Shown piece after piece: positions 21,701-36,618 of a stretch of DNA of 64,000 bases. How positions within the stretch are numbered: the first letter of the stretch is position 1; each line of letters starts with the position of its first letter. The DNA comes from Centroberyx gerrardi (taxonomy: Eukaryota > Chordata > Actinopteri > Beryciformes > Berycidae): positions 12,938,572-13,002,571 of the forward strand of contig NC_136008.1 in assembly GCF_048128805.1 (NCBI RefSeq), in the 5' to 3' direction. A program made the position numbers and the translations under genes. The notes below the pieces were generated by a model. The model did no database searches and was not told the DNA's origin. It worked only from the letters and a program-made list of their open reading frames with translations.

Positions 21701-23040
21701 TCCCCATCTGTTTTCCTTCTCTCAATCACTCCTTCTATCCCCTACACTTTCTGCCTTGCCTATACTGTCTCTCTGTATGCTCTCACCTCATGTGACATTA
21801 GCCTTTATGAGTTTGACTCAAAGAAGGTCCATCTAGCTGTTCACTTTATGAATAACAAACACTTTAAAGGTGTACTCAAATGTTACCGGTGTAACAGAAT
21901 TATCATCAACCCAGTAGTATCACAACTTTCAACAACCAGCACATGAATAGTTATATTGTAACATCGCAGCAGCTCATATCAAACAGGTTCAGGTTTATGC
22001 TACCCGCAGATGTCAACACAATAAAAAAAAAACCCTGCTTGTAATTGCTGGTTTGACGGCAAACATTCAAATCTAGGGACTGACAGTGTTTCTTTGTTCA
22101 TGCCATAGCAACCCCACCGTGAGGCGCCCTCCTCCCCATCACGTCCCCTGTCTTCACACGTCCGTGTCAGCCGCCAGGATCAGGCGAGACCCAGGCTCGC
22201 ATGCCTTGAAGGCCGGAGGTTACATAAACCTACATACGCATTACAGTTCGCACATGGGCTCTTACTAGGAAAGACAGTAAATACGGCACGTCTGCCCCTC
22301 TCCCTCCTTCTCTCTCTCTCTCTCTGTTGCTCCGATTCTCCGTCCTTCCCAGTCTCCTCCTCTCTCAGCACACTGCCCGTAAACAGTCATCCCCGTCAAC
22401 TCAGGCGTCAAAGCTCCCCTGACCTCTGACCTTCTGACACTTCACTCATCTGAACCCCATGGTTCATGCAGGGAGAGGGCCCATCTCCGAGGAGAGACAT
22501 TTTCATTCTGCACAGAACATTGCTCAATATTAGGACATAGGCCTGTGCCTCACATGTGTTTAATAATCTATTTTTTTGTTTTTAGTCATGGCTCAACGGC
22601 CTTCTATATGTAAAGGGGAATTTCAAACACGCAAATGACACCTGAGAGTGACTTCATTCAATAATGTCAAAATAAAAGTTCAAAGTGGTGAAGTTAGGGT
22701 ATAAACTGTAGTAATTGTTAGTGTAAACTGTCTTGGTTCCTCAGGACAAAAAGATGACAGTAGGTTCTATAAAGCCGTCACTTCTTATATCTAAGAGTGT
22801 ATAGTGTGTAGGCTACACTTAGAATTAGAGTGCCACCTGCAGGTAAAATAAAAATGAAGCTTCAAACAAAGGTGGTTTATTTGTAACCACGTTAAAGCCC
22901 GTAGTTACAAACCAGTTCATTGCATAACATCTCTCCTTGTCCTCTTCCACTCCTCAGTCTGAAGAGTTTCTGTTCACAATAATTTGCTAGTTGACAATTC
23001 AATATGTAGTACAAGTTCAAAACAAAATAAATAAGCCTAC
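18780..23040. other. Unassigned intergenic stretch
   Basis: Contains an (AATC)n run at 19,559-19,582 and a TC-rich tract at 22,300-22,325. Open frames of 130-190 codons occur on both strands around 19.1-19.5 kb and 20.9-21.9 kb. They lack familiar motifs, overlap one another and have no matching splice sites, so I do not call them genes. Confidence 0.45.
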
Positions 23041-23049
23041 CAACGACTA

Positions 23050-24240
23050 CTGAAAACTACAGCAACTACTTTTACTCACCAGTGACATTAATGTAGACTG
23101 CATGTCTGAACTTTGCAGACTGAATGTTCTGCCTGCTCTAATGGCCTGTGTGCTTGAAGGAGGCCCACCAAAGTCTGTAGACTGCCTTGTTCCACATCCA
23201 GCAACAATCCCTACCTGTTCCGAGCAAAGATCACAGCAATGGGGGAAGTGCTGTTGCATGTAAAAAAGTTTGGTTGGTCAATATTGCCCTTGTGGTACTG
23301 CCATTAACTTGAGTGTAATGTGTTGAAGGTTTTAGTTTCAGTAGCGATGGCTGTGAAATGGTTGCAGTTGGTCACTGTCTCTGACTTGCTCAACACGTTC
23401 TGCCTCTTGTCAGTCTTTGCACCAGCAGCCCGTCTGGCCTGGTAACTGACACATCACAGTAACCGAGTCCCCAGAGGACTCCTCCCCTCTAGAGGGCTCC
23501 ACACTGCAGCACACTCTCTGTTCATCCAGTAAAGAGGCAATACTTCAAGAAGAAAACTTATTTCACTTTACTGATATGGACCTATTTATCTCCAATGTTT
23601 ATAGGCAATTCAAACAAACAAAATGTATATACAACAGATGTTACTGTTAAAGCCCGTCACTCCTCGTATCAACAAATCAGATGATTAATTTGAGAGTGAA
23701 AGCCAGTGGTGTGATTGAACACTCTAATACTGAACCTTTAAAAACAAGCCATTTCCTCTCAAGTACTCCGGACAGGCCTCGATCCTAATCAAACTCAAGA
23801 AAGCAGAGTTTTCCAGGCTGTTTTCAACAACCTGGAACACAGAACAACAGAAATTCAACTAGGGCTGGTGGTTGTCCAATCTGTTGATCCATGTCCCCCC
23901 ACACAGCGTTCTCACCTTCCACAGTAACCTGCACCTCCTTGGTTGTGTCTCTGTGCTCCTGGGTGGTCAGTAACTGAACACCTGTACCTGCCACAGTGGC
24001 TCTTAGTAACCTTGTCTATCAGAAAGGCCTGGGAGCCAGCAGACATGATGCTGTTGTCTCTCTCTGTGCTGTAAACCAGAGCAGGGGCTAGCTGGGAGGG
24101 CTGCTGGATGTTGTTCTCATCCTGTACCACAGCAGCCACAGAGGGCCCCCCTCCACCAGCAACAAGCCTGGGTTAGCCTTCAGGACCGCAGAGGGCACCT
24201 GGGTCAGGCCTCATCCACACTGTCAGAAGATTGTCAGGCT
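23050..24240 (-). pseudogene. Decayed immunoglobulin-superfamily receptor fragment
   Basis: Three minus-strand pieces look like Ig-domain exons. One at about 23,920-24,240 includes QVPSAVLKANPG near its start, then AGSQAFLIDKVTKSHCGRYRC with the canonical C-strand-F tyrosine and cysteine. After a change of frame it has TTKEVQVTVEG, running to a GAAG|GTGAGA donor near 23,918. A second at about 23,440-23,540 reads SGDSVTVMCQLPG, an Ig B-strand, and meets a stop. A third near 23,080-23,200 ends in AVYINVT at a GTGAGT donor. Frameshifts and stops in two of the pieces indicate decay. Fc-receptor-like or pIgR-like fish receptors are the best guess. Assignment beyond the Ig fold is not possible. Confidence 0.45.
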
Positions 24241-24249
24241 GCAAGGCTG

Positions 24250-25080
24250 ACAAACTTCTGCCAAGTTCATATTTTAAAAAGTGAAGAAGGCTATTTAGCA
24301 TGTTATCAACTCACAAACACCAATGTTCCCAATAGGTAGATTATACTGTAAAGATAAAGCCGGTAAGTATGAAATGTACAGGCCATGCTGAAAGAGATAT
24401 TAAATATATTGGCCCCAGAGTTCACCTATGTTTTATTTAATGATAGAATCTACCATTTTGTGACTTTTGGCCAATTAGTTAATTTTTTTCTTAGATTATG
24501 TTTGACTAGCCTACAGTAAAGTGTGATGTACTGCGGGTATGCTAATTAGCTAAAATTGCCACAAACACAGCATCCCTGCCAGTTGACTTGCTACAAATGA
24601 TTACTATACGAATACATTAGCTTGCATTTGTTTGTATTTTGAACAATGACACAATGCAAAACCCTCTGACAAGAAAGTCCTTAGGGATCCCAGCACAAAT
24701 CAATACACAAATAAAATCCATAAACACCCCCTTTAAAAGTAATGTGTAGACAAATTTGCAAGACGCGCATAGGCTGGTAGACATTGTAATAAAGTTGTTG
24801 GAGCCTACCTTGACTATCAGTGAGAAGTCCTGTAACGTTAATTTATTTGGTCATGAGCTCCGTGCTGCTGCTCGCGGCTCCTTCACTGGAAAGTTTGACC
24901 CGACATCGCGGCCTCTGCCTCCTCTAGAGAATTCGTCAAGGGTGGCAGGGAGGCGGTGAGAGACGGGCCAGGGCAGCCAGGTGAGGCACCATCACACCTG
25001 GGCTGAGGAGGATTTTTGTGATGCTCCAAGGCGTGCTGTGCTTGGCGGGGGAAAGCTGGTATCTCGCGCCCTCTCGTGGC
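24250..25080. other. Intergenic stretch upstream of khdc4
   Basis: AT-rich to about 24,840, then increasingly GC-rich toward the khdc4 promoter. CCTCTCGTGGC is tandemly duplicated at about 25,068-25,090. No gene is recognised. Confidence 0.45.
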
Positions 25081-25084
25081 CTCT

Positions 25085-25290
25085 CGTGGCAGCATCGACG
25101 CCGAATCGAATCCTCGCAAACAACATCCACCGGAAGCGGAAACAGCTACGTAGCAGTGGCTAACAACATTTTGGACAAGCTGAGTGTAGAAGTCAGTTGG
25201 ACATTTTTCATATTTATTTTTGCATTTGAGAAGAAAACGCCATAAGATAGGATATTGATGTCATTTGGTGGAACTCAAAATGGCGGGTGA
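25085..25290 (+). promoter_or_regulatory. khdc4 promoter region with ETS and YY1 motifs
   Basis: ACCGGAAGCGGAA at about 25,129-25,141 holds two overlapping ETS (GABP-type) sites. AAAATGGCGG at 25,277-25,286 matches the YY1 core often found just downstream of start sites of housekeeping genes, and a second ATGGCGG lies in intron 1 near 25,399. There is no TATA box in the expected place. Transcription probably begins between about 25,140 and 25,230. Confidence 0.5.
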
Positions 25291-28200
25291 GTGTGTAAAT
25301 ATTGACCGTTTTGTGTATTTTACTGCAGCTTTAGCCCTGCCGACCAGCTGCTTTCAGTCAGCTGGCTAGCTAACGTTAGCTGGTTAGCTTACATAATCAT
25401 GGCGGAGTGTTGTAGGCTGCTGCTGCGCATTGGCTGCCGCTGGTTAGTAGTAAGATGTTCACAAAGATCTTTTCGAGAAATGCATTATGATTTATGATTA
25501 ACCTATATGTGGATTTATATGAACGTTCAAAACATGCCACAACCACCGGAGGGATCAAGAAGTAAGACTCTTAAGTTAGATCACATCCCCAAAACATCAA
25601 CAATAACATTAGCGAAGGACGTTAGCTGGTTAACGATAGCTAGTTTTTGAGGTAGTGTGGGACTATTAGTAACTGAATCAAACGTTAACTCAAAACCCTT
25701 CTTTTCTCCCCATTAATCAGACTCATCATTGTCTCTCTCTCTGATGTCTGTCTTTTTGTCCTAGCCGCCGCAGCAAATGGGACCAGCCCGGCCCAGGGTC
25801 TGGTCTTGGTAGGATGGGGGAGGCTGAAGCTGCACCCACTGGGGCTCTGGATGCAGCAGCTGCTGTGGCTGCCAAGATCAATGCTATGTTGGTAGCCAAG
25901 GGCAAACTCAAACCATCACAGATAGGCATCCCAGGACCACCTGATAAGGTAAGGCGCAAAATTTTACATACATCTAAATGTGTTCAGTCTCTTATGAAGG
26001 AAGGACCTGCATAATAGATTTGAGACTTTATGCTAAAGTGACATATAGCTCTCTCGTCCTTTCTTTATTCAGGCAGTGGGAGTTGGAAAGCCTCAGATGC
26101 CTACGAAAGCCAAGGATGATCTGGTGGTAGCAGAAGTTGAGATCAACGATGTGCCACTCACCTGTCGAAATCTCCTGACACGCGGTCAAACACAGGATGA
26201 AGTGAGCAGCAACACTGAGAATCAAAGCCTGTAGATTTAAATTCAGTGCTAGGCATGTGGATTATTTTCCACTGCTTTTGTGGAGTTTTTATGTGTTCCT
26301 CCTATGGTCTGTCTTCAGATCAGCAAAGTGAGCGGTGCGGCGGTTTCCACTAGAGGGCGCTACATGACAGCAGAGGAGAAGGGCAAAGCACCGGCAGGGT
26401 GAGTCCTGTCTCCTTAACACAGACTCATGAGTAACTTCTGTTTGCCATTTCAGTAACTGACCATGAACACAAGCTGATCTTCTGTCCAGTATTGTCATGT
26501 CAACACAACTTTTCTGCTCACTCCCCACAGGGATCGACCTCTGTACCTGCATGTCCAAGGCCAAACTAGAGAGCTTGTCGACCGTCAGTACTTCTCTGTT
26601 AACCTTATCTTATCTGTCATAGAATAATGAATGCATGTTTTATATAGCCTTCAGTTAGAAAGGCTAATGCTTTCTTTCGCTCTCTCTCCAGGAGCGGTGA
26701 ACAGAATAAAGGAGATCATCACCAACGGTGTGGTGAAGGCTGCAACTGCCTCATCATCCTCTTCATCCTTCTCCCCCAGTGGAGCTACAGTCACAGTTTA
26801 CCAGCAACATAACCCACCTCCACCCTCACTGCCCCCCATGACCCATCACAAACCACACTTTCAGTCAGGGGTAAGACAGTTCCCCTTTCTTCATTATACC
26901 TCTTGTGAACTCAGATGATGTCCATATATAAAACACAGCAATCAGGGTGGGTAGCTAACTCTTTTAGGCCATCTGCCACTTCAAAGCTTACCAGGCCATT
27001 TCAGTGTTTTGCCAGTCAAATACATTTTTAGAAAGGAAAAAAAACTTCAAATGAGAAATGGCTACCTGCCAAAGCAGCTGGTAGAGCAGACAAACTTAAA
27101 CCAGTCAACATTTACCAGCTGGTGCGAACTACCCACAGTGAGGGCAATACTTAAATTTATGCCCTTATGTTGTCTTTTCCTCTCAGATGCACTATGTTCA
27201 AGACAAACTGTTTGTGGGCCTGGAGCATGCTATCCAAGGGTTTGTGGTCAAAGAGCGGGTGGAGGGTCCTGGCTGTTCCTACCTGCAGCACATCCAGGCT
27301 GAGACTGGGGCCAAGGTCTTCCTCAGAGGAAAAGGATCCGGCTGTCTAGAGCCTGCCTCCGGACGGGAGGCCTTTGAACCTATGTACATCTACATTAGGT
27401 GGGTGTGATCCTGTGAATTAATAAAGATTAGAAACCATGTTTCTCAAAGAGCTGGTGCCAGCATATGCAATAGTGTGATCTTGCTACAAAGGGTCTTTTG
27501 CAACAATGTGGGCTTTCTAGATCTGATTGCAGTCTTTTTTTCTCGTCAGTCATCCTAAACCAGAGGGACTTGCAGCAGCAAAAACCCTATGTGAGAACCT
27601 GCTTCAGACGGTGAGTAATTTCCTGATACCGTGACATGATTAACCATGATCTTTATCCAGGTGTTGCAACATTTGTGCTTTTATATTCCACCCACAAATG
27701 ACATTCTGAAGTACTTTGAAATTTAATAAAATAGTGTCCAACTCCCCAAATCAAAAGCTATTGTTATTGCCAGCCCCTTCTGTTCTCAAAGCTAAAGATC
27801 ATTGGCAATGAACTTGAAAAACACCTGCATTTTCTTGGTGCCATCTTCTACAGATGTACGATTTAGATTGTACCTACCAGCACATGTGGTGTCTGGTTTG
27901 TCAACTTGGTGGCCCTCAAGCTCAATAAGCTTCATGTCACCTGATTGTAGTTGTGATAATTTATAAACCACAAGTGTTGGTGGCAGCAGAGTGAAACAAC
28001 ATACTGCATGAGAAAAATAAAATGGCCCACTGCATGCCCTGAAGAGGGGTAGAAGGAGAATGTGTGGCACCACCACGGGGAGTAAATGAGGGGCACAGAA
28101 TGATTTGACATAGACCTGAAGAGTTCTAACTATTACAGTTTTTTAAAGTAACTTTTTCCTCTGAAATACTGTTGTGCATCGTGTTCTTGTTTGTTGCTGT

Positions 28201-30579
28201 ATAAATAGTTTTATGTTCCTTGAACTAGTTTCAAGCCTTGTCTGTAGTGGGTCTCTTTCTCTTTCTATAGGTACATGCAGAGTATTCTCGCTTCCTCAAT
28301 CAAATGAGTGCTATGATGCCAACACAAGGTATACAGCAACTGCGTGTCTGTCTTTGGTCTAGATTTCGCTCTTGTTTTGGGAATATACTGTTGTTTGCTT
28401 CAGCTAAAAACCATGTCTCATTAATCACTGAATGTGGGATTTTTAGTAGCCATGGAGCGATCCTGACATGATCTGTTGCCCTCCTCTTCCTCCTCCAGGC
28501 TTCATACAGCCTCCAGTGGTGAACGGGATGCCCCCCCAGCCTCCTTACTACCCCCCTGCTGGGTTCCAGCCGGGCTTCCCCATGCCTGTACCTCCCCCTC
28601 AACCCCAACCTGTCCCCCCACCTTACACTGTGCCTCCTCCCATACCGCCCGGGGCACCCGCAGGTGTGCCCCCTCAGTATCCCCTCCATCTGGCCCCTGC
28701 CCCCGCTCCTGGCACTTTACCACAGGTAAGACTCGGGCCAACATATCCCTAATTTATATAATTTATGAAGAGTTGCATTCCAAAATGACAGATACACATT
28801 TAATGGATATCTAAAAACACATATTCTTACAAAATGATTGTTGGCACAAAAGTAAATCATATTATGGGTTACTCTCTAAGTCATCTTAACACCGTTGCTC
28901 ATAAAGTTTTGTTTTTGTGGATGAAATCTGTGTTTTTGAAGTGTTGACTGATAAATTCCAGGTATATTAAGTGTTTTGAAATTAAACCTTTCATATCTTT
29001 TGTCCATCTCATAATCAGGCTCATAAAAAGCAAAGGAATTTATCATGTTTCACACGAGTTTGGAGATGATTCACCGCATGTATTTTACATGTAACCATGC
29101 ATGGCGATAACTGATTGGTAATTCTAACTTCACTTATAGACACTTTATTGAATTGTTCTGATATTTCTTCTCTCTCTCTCCAGACTCTTCCTCTTGTCCC
29201 CTTCCCTCCATCGGCTGCAGCGCTACCCAAAGGTCTGCTTCCTGCCGCTCCAACCAATCCACCACAGAAGAGACGCTTCACAGAGGAGGTACCAGACGAG
29301 AGGGACAGTGGCCTACTGGGATACCAGGTGATCAGCAGCTCTCTCAGCTCTAAGCTTAGAGACCCTCATCGCTCTTTCCTTGTGTTTAGTTTTCACTTTA
29401 GTTTTCTCCTCTCAGCCTCATGGCTCCCCTCCCTTGTTATTCCTGTTTTTTGTTTGTCTCTCTGCGCTTTTACTATTGGGCAGTATGCCTCCTGTGAGTC
29501 GGGTTCGTCAGTTGCTATTCTGTCTTCACAGTCTGCAGTGTATCTGTTTGTTAAGACCATTTTATCCCCTGTCCCTTCTACAGATTCATAAGAGTGAATG
29601 TTTTATGTATATGGTTTGAGATTATCGTGGGCTGTTTCTTGTTAATTCACTCATGTGTTTCTGATGGAAATATGGAATTTCAGCAAAAGGTATTATTTAC
29701 AATTAGGTTAATGTATTTTTTGTAGTGGCAGAAAAAATATATTGTAAACAAAGACTTGCAGTTGAGTATTAGAATAACCTACAATGACAAATCTTATCAG
29801 TTTGTTGATAGTGCTATAGTTATGAGTCATATTTGTCAGCACAGATGTTTAGATAAAGGGTTTAGTTGAGGATGTCTGCTAATCGTGCCTGTGTGTTTTT
29901 CTGCTCATAGCATGGACCCATTCATATGACTAATTTAGGTGCAGGCTTCCCAGTGGGAACCCCGGAGACTACAGGACCCCCACCACCGAGTTCCTCTGGC
30001 CCGCCGAGTGAGAGGGACAGGTACAGAGAAGTGTTTTGGTTTTTTGGGGGGTTTTTTTTGGATGTGCAAGGGTCAAGAGTCATAGTTGACTCACACTCTG
30101 TCTCTCTCTCTGTTCTCCAGTAGGCAGCTAATGCCTCCACCACCCATGCCTGTGAATGGAGTGAGACCCAAGATGGAGGAGAGGAGGGCACTGCAAGGCC
30201 CTCTGGGTAAGGGCATTATCCCATGGATTGACAAATCCCTGCCCCAAACCCACAGTTCCTGATTGTGGACTGTGCCCCATCATCTCACCCTGGACCCATG
30301 TATGGCCTTAATGTAAAGCAGCGAAGAGTAGAATGTTAAATTCTCCCACTTGTCCAGGGACTGCGTTTTGTTTTCGGTGGTTTTATTAAAGATAAAGAGA
30401 AGATTTGTGATTAGGTATATCTTTTACACGAAGCTCCGGTAGTCCTTGTAAATATGCTGTTTTCTCATTGATGTGATGAGACAAATAGTTGGCCCAGGAA
30501 GGTTCGATTTTTGCCGGTCTGGAATATAGAATCGCTCTGTTCTTCTGGACGTTAGCCTGTTAGTCCGTAACCCCAACCC

Positions 30580-30634
<55 letters not shown>

Positions 30635-31598
30635 ACACCCTCAACATCAGAATGGCCCTTATGATTCTTATGATTCTTACAGGACTCTGCAGCCGTGACT
30701 TGAAATCTCCAGATAGTGAGGTGGAGCTATGAGTAAACTTCTTTTGACCACTATTCTCTGTTCAGTTCTTTGAAAATAAGTCTAGGGATAAGGCTTAAGA
30801 CTTTCTTTGCCATTGGACCCCCCCCCCCCCCCCCCCAGCCCCCCTTTGACGAGCTGTTCCATTCCACCTTACAGTCCCTTTCTGATGACATCATCAGTCT
30901 GGAGTGTCTGTAGTTTGTATGCTTTCCTCACTAACGAGAATCTCTCTTGTTTTTGTGTTTTCTCTTTTTCTCTGTGTTTTTCTTCTCTTCCATGTATCTC
31001 TGGGGTGATGCTGGATACTGATTGGGGGTGGGGCACGACTCTTCCTGTGATGCTGTCCTACCGCTCGATTGGACGGCCCTAACACTGTCGCTCCCCACCA
31101 ACCAATGGCTGCTTTCGACCAATGCCCCTCCTCTACTCCTCTGCTGACAAACTATGACTGAAATCTATTAACAATTTGTCTCTCCCAAAATGTGTTTGTA
31201 CGTAATTAACTTGCACCTGTCTTATTTGGAACATATGTGGTTGTCTATGGTCGTTGCTGTTTCTTTGTTTTTGTGTCTGTTTTTCTCTCTCCCCATCTTC
31301 CTCTCCCTCTGTCCAAATGTGCCATCTTCTTTCTCCCTTCCCCCACCTCCCCCTCTTACTTTCAGAGCCCTCAGTGAAGCGAATGAAAACAGGTTTGGTG
31401 GCGTACGCTGGCGACTCCTCTGATGAAGAGGAAGACCACTCCACCCCCAAAGCCTCGGGGCCAGGTAACCCTGGGGCCGTTCCCCCCATCCCCACCTCCT
31501 CAGGCTGGACACAGGGGTACCGCTGCCCTCCTCCGCCACCCCCTCGTGCTAAAACACAGGCACAGCAGCAGCCCATGCCTTTCTGGATGGCACCTTAA
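25258..31598 (+). CDS. khdc4: KH domain-containing pre-mRNA splicing factor KHDC4 (Blom7-type)
   Basis: This gene encodes a nuclear RNA-binding protein that takes part in 5' splice-site choice. Fourteen coding exons join in frame: 25258-25286, 25765-25948, 26073-26201, 26319-26398, 26531-26583, 26692-26870, 27187-27398, 27550-27610, 28271-28328, 28499-28725, 29184-29327, 29911-30020, 30121-30206 and 31366-31598. The total is 1,785 nt or 594 residues, against 614 recalled for human. Recognisable blocks are [11 protein letters not shown] near the start, [39 protein letters not shown] (first KH region) and [15 protein letters not shown] with [12 protein letters not shown] (second KH region). A Pro-rich segment follows, then [34 protein letters not shown] and the end MPFWMAP. 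The start at 25,258 is chosen because only its frame joins exon 2 correctly and gives [14 protein letters not shown], like the human N-terminus. The gene runs tail to tail with ndufv1. Confidence 0.93.
29328..29910 (+). other. Intron 11 of khdc4
   Basis: A 583-nt intron with GT...AG ends. I looked for an H/ACA or C/D snoRNA because the human gene hosts small RNAs in its introns, and saw no convincing fold with both boxes. No repeat is evident. Confidence 0.6.
30207..31365 (+). other. Intron 13 of khdc4 with simple repeats
   Basis: The largest khdc4 intron. It holds a (CA)n run at about 30,582-30,630, a C run at 30,818-30,836, a duplicated TTATGATTC unit at 30,659-30,678 and the candidate cassette exon listed separately. 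The 3' end is rich in C and T before the final acceptor. Confidence 0.7.
30683..30715 (+). other. khdc4: Candidate 33-nt cassette exon of khdc4
   Basis: Inside the last khdc4 intron, TTCTTACAG precedes 30,683 and GTGAGG follows 30,715. The 33 nt are divisible by three and keep phase 1 on both sides, so inclusion would add 11 residues ending in KSPD before the final exon's PSVKRMK. Without a splice at 30,715 the frame reaches TGA within a few codons, which would give an alternative C-terminus. The call rests on splice-site shape and phase only. Confidence 0.4.
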
Positions 31599-32250
31599 GA
31601 CGGGATGGGGCCCAATGCAAAGCTAACCCCCCCTCAGTGCTTTGTGCAGCCCTGTCCTACAGGATGTTGACCCAAACTGAGCCCATCTCTCAACACTCAT
31701 CACCCATTCCTTGATTTTCTTCTATCACATGGATGACTTCATTAACAACTACATGTTGTTCACAGCATCATTTTAGTACTTGGGTCCAAATGGATATTGC
31801 TGACGTTTTAGAAAGAAAACATGTTTGGGTTTCCTCTGTGCAGATGCTATAGTTTGAAGAAGATGAACATTTGCAAGTCTGATACCCCAAACTATTGTGC
31901 ATTCATAGATGGTCAGTTGAGTGATATTCTGCCTCCAGTTTTATTTGGTTTGGAATGATACCCATGCCAGATGAAGTGTTTGAATATAGTTTCTTTGTAA
32001 AAAAACAAACAAAAAAAAAACAGTTTCACCAGGTAATGATGTTGTACATCACTGACCACCTTTTCATTTTTATCCCCAGTACAACTTTTCCTACTTTCTC
32101 AACCCCCTTTCCTTTCCCTGTCCAAATGTGTGATACCATCCTTTGCTATTCTTGACTCTTTTTGTACAGATCATATTGGACTAATGTGTAGTAAACCAAT
32201 TGAATTTATTTCATGCTTTTGTGAAATAAATAAACTTAATTTATTGCTGT
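31599..32250 (+). other. khdc4: khdc4 3' UTR
   Basis: Runs from the TAA at 31,596-31,598 to an AATAAA at 32,225-32,230, which overlaps a second AATAAA in an AAATAAATAAA block. GT-rich sequence (TTGCTGTGTTTC) follows. It contains an A-rich tract near 32,000-32,022. Confidence 0.7.
32225..32245. terminator. Shared convergent polyadenylation signals
   Basis: The + strand has AATAAATAAA at 32,225-32,234 for khdc4. On the - strand, TTTATT at 32,240-32,245 is an AATAAA for ndufv1. No other canonical minus-strand AATAAA occurs between here and the ndufv1 stop at 32,749, so the two 3' ends probably meet or overlap. Confidence 0.55.
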
Positions 32251-32748
32251 GTTTCAGTCTCTGTTTTTCATTGTCTCGTGTATTTTTCTTATGTGGATGG
32301 ATGATAGTCTATTCTGTCAGAGTCTGGAATATGCAAAAGGATCATTATCAGTCGAGTCTGTTACATCTGCCAAATATCTGAGCTGTCAGCACCTCTGTAT
32401 GTCAAACTATAGATTCATTGGCAAACTGTTAATGCATAATTTATGATACAAAATACACTACTCATCCCCATGTCAAAAAACAGCCAGCATGATGACAGCA
32501 GTTTTTGCAATGATAAATATCAAAGACAAATTGAAGGAAACGGCAGCACAAACGTGTGTAATATAGCGTAAGAATTCATAAGACTTGCACTGTGCATAGT
32601 GTAAGAACAGAACAAAATTACACTCATATCTGAATTTGTCTCTGCACAAATAAAACATGTAATATAGCATAAGGAGGTATATGAACCAGTCAGTAAGCAA
32701 TAGCACTGCTATAAAGCAATCAGTGCTGAAATCAACACATATTCAGTT

Positions 32749-36342
<3,594 letters not shown>

Positions 36343-36493
36343 CCTACGGAAAACAACCCCAACTTACTGCAGACTATTTAACACTTCATACATGCCTTTT
36401 AATTGAGAGGTCTAAAAGGCATGTATTTGCCAAATACGGCACCGACGTGGCTAGTTCTCTAAAACTGACGTAATCTGACGTAACGCTACTCAC

Positions 36494-36618
36494 CTCGCCA
36501 GAGATGTTGGAGCCAGAGTCGAGGATGTGACTGACGGCCTGGAGATTTAGGCTGCCCTTCCTGCCGGGGTCTTCGTTTGACCTCTCATAAAACCAAAACG
36601 GTGTTTGAAACCTTTGCT
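36494..36618 (-). other. Orphan exon-like open frame upstream of ndufv1
   Basis: On the minus strand TTTTTTTACAG precedes 36,618 and GGCGAG|GTGAGT marks a strong donor at 36,494. One frame is open through the segment and beyond it, reading RFQTPFWFYERSNEDPGRKG and then SLNLQAVSHILDSGSNISGE. The second half has strongly C/G-ending codons. Splicing to the ndufv1 ATG exon would not keep this frame, so it would be a 5' UTR exon of ndufv1 or part of an unidentified gene. I do not recognise the peptide. Confidence 0.35.

Noticed and set aside
20966-21836. Overlapping 149- and 186-codon frames on opposite strands
   Set aside because: Neither contains a recognisable domain or splice borders, and they overlap each other. 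There is not enough support to call a gene.
25280-25286. ATG at 25,280 as the khdc4 start codon
   Set aside because: Joined through the only good donor and acceptor it enters the wrong frame in exon 2 and stops after 44 codons. The ATG at 25,258 gives the conserved RRSKWDQ frame.
25383-25461. ATGGCGGAG in khdc4 intron 1 as an alternative first exon
   Set aside because: Its possible donors leave phases that do not match exon 2. It is more likely a second YY1-type site.
27611-28270. Intronic snoRNA or scaRNA in khdc4, known to be hosted by the human gene
   Set aside because: I could not find a paired-hairpin fold with both H and ACA boxes, or C/D boxes with a terminal stem, by eye. A covariance-model search would be needed.
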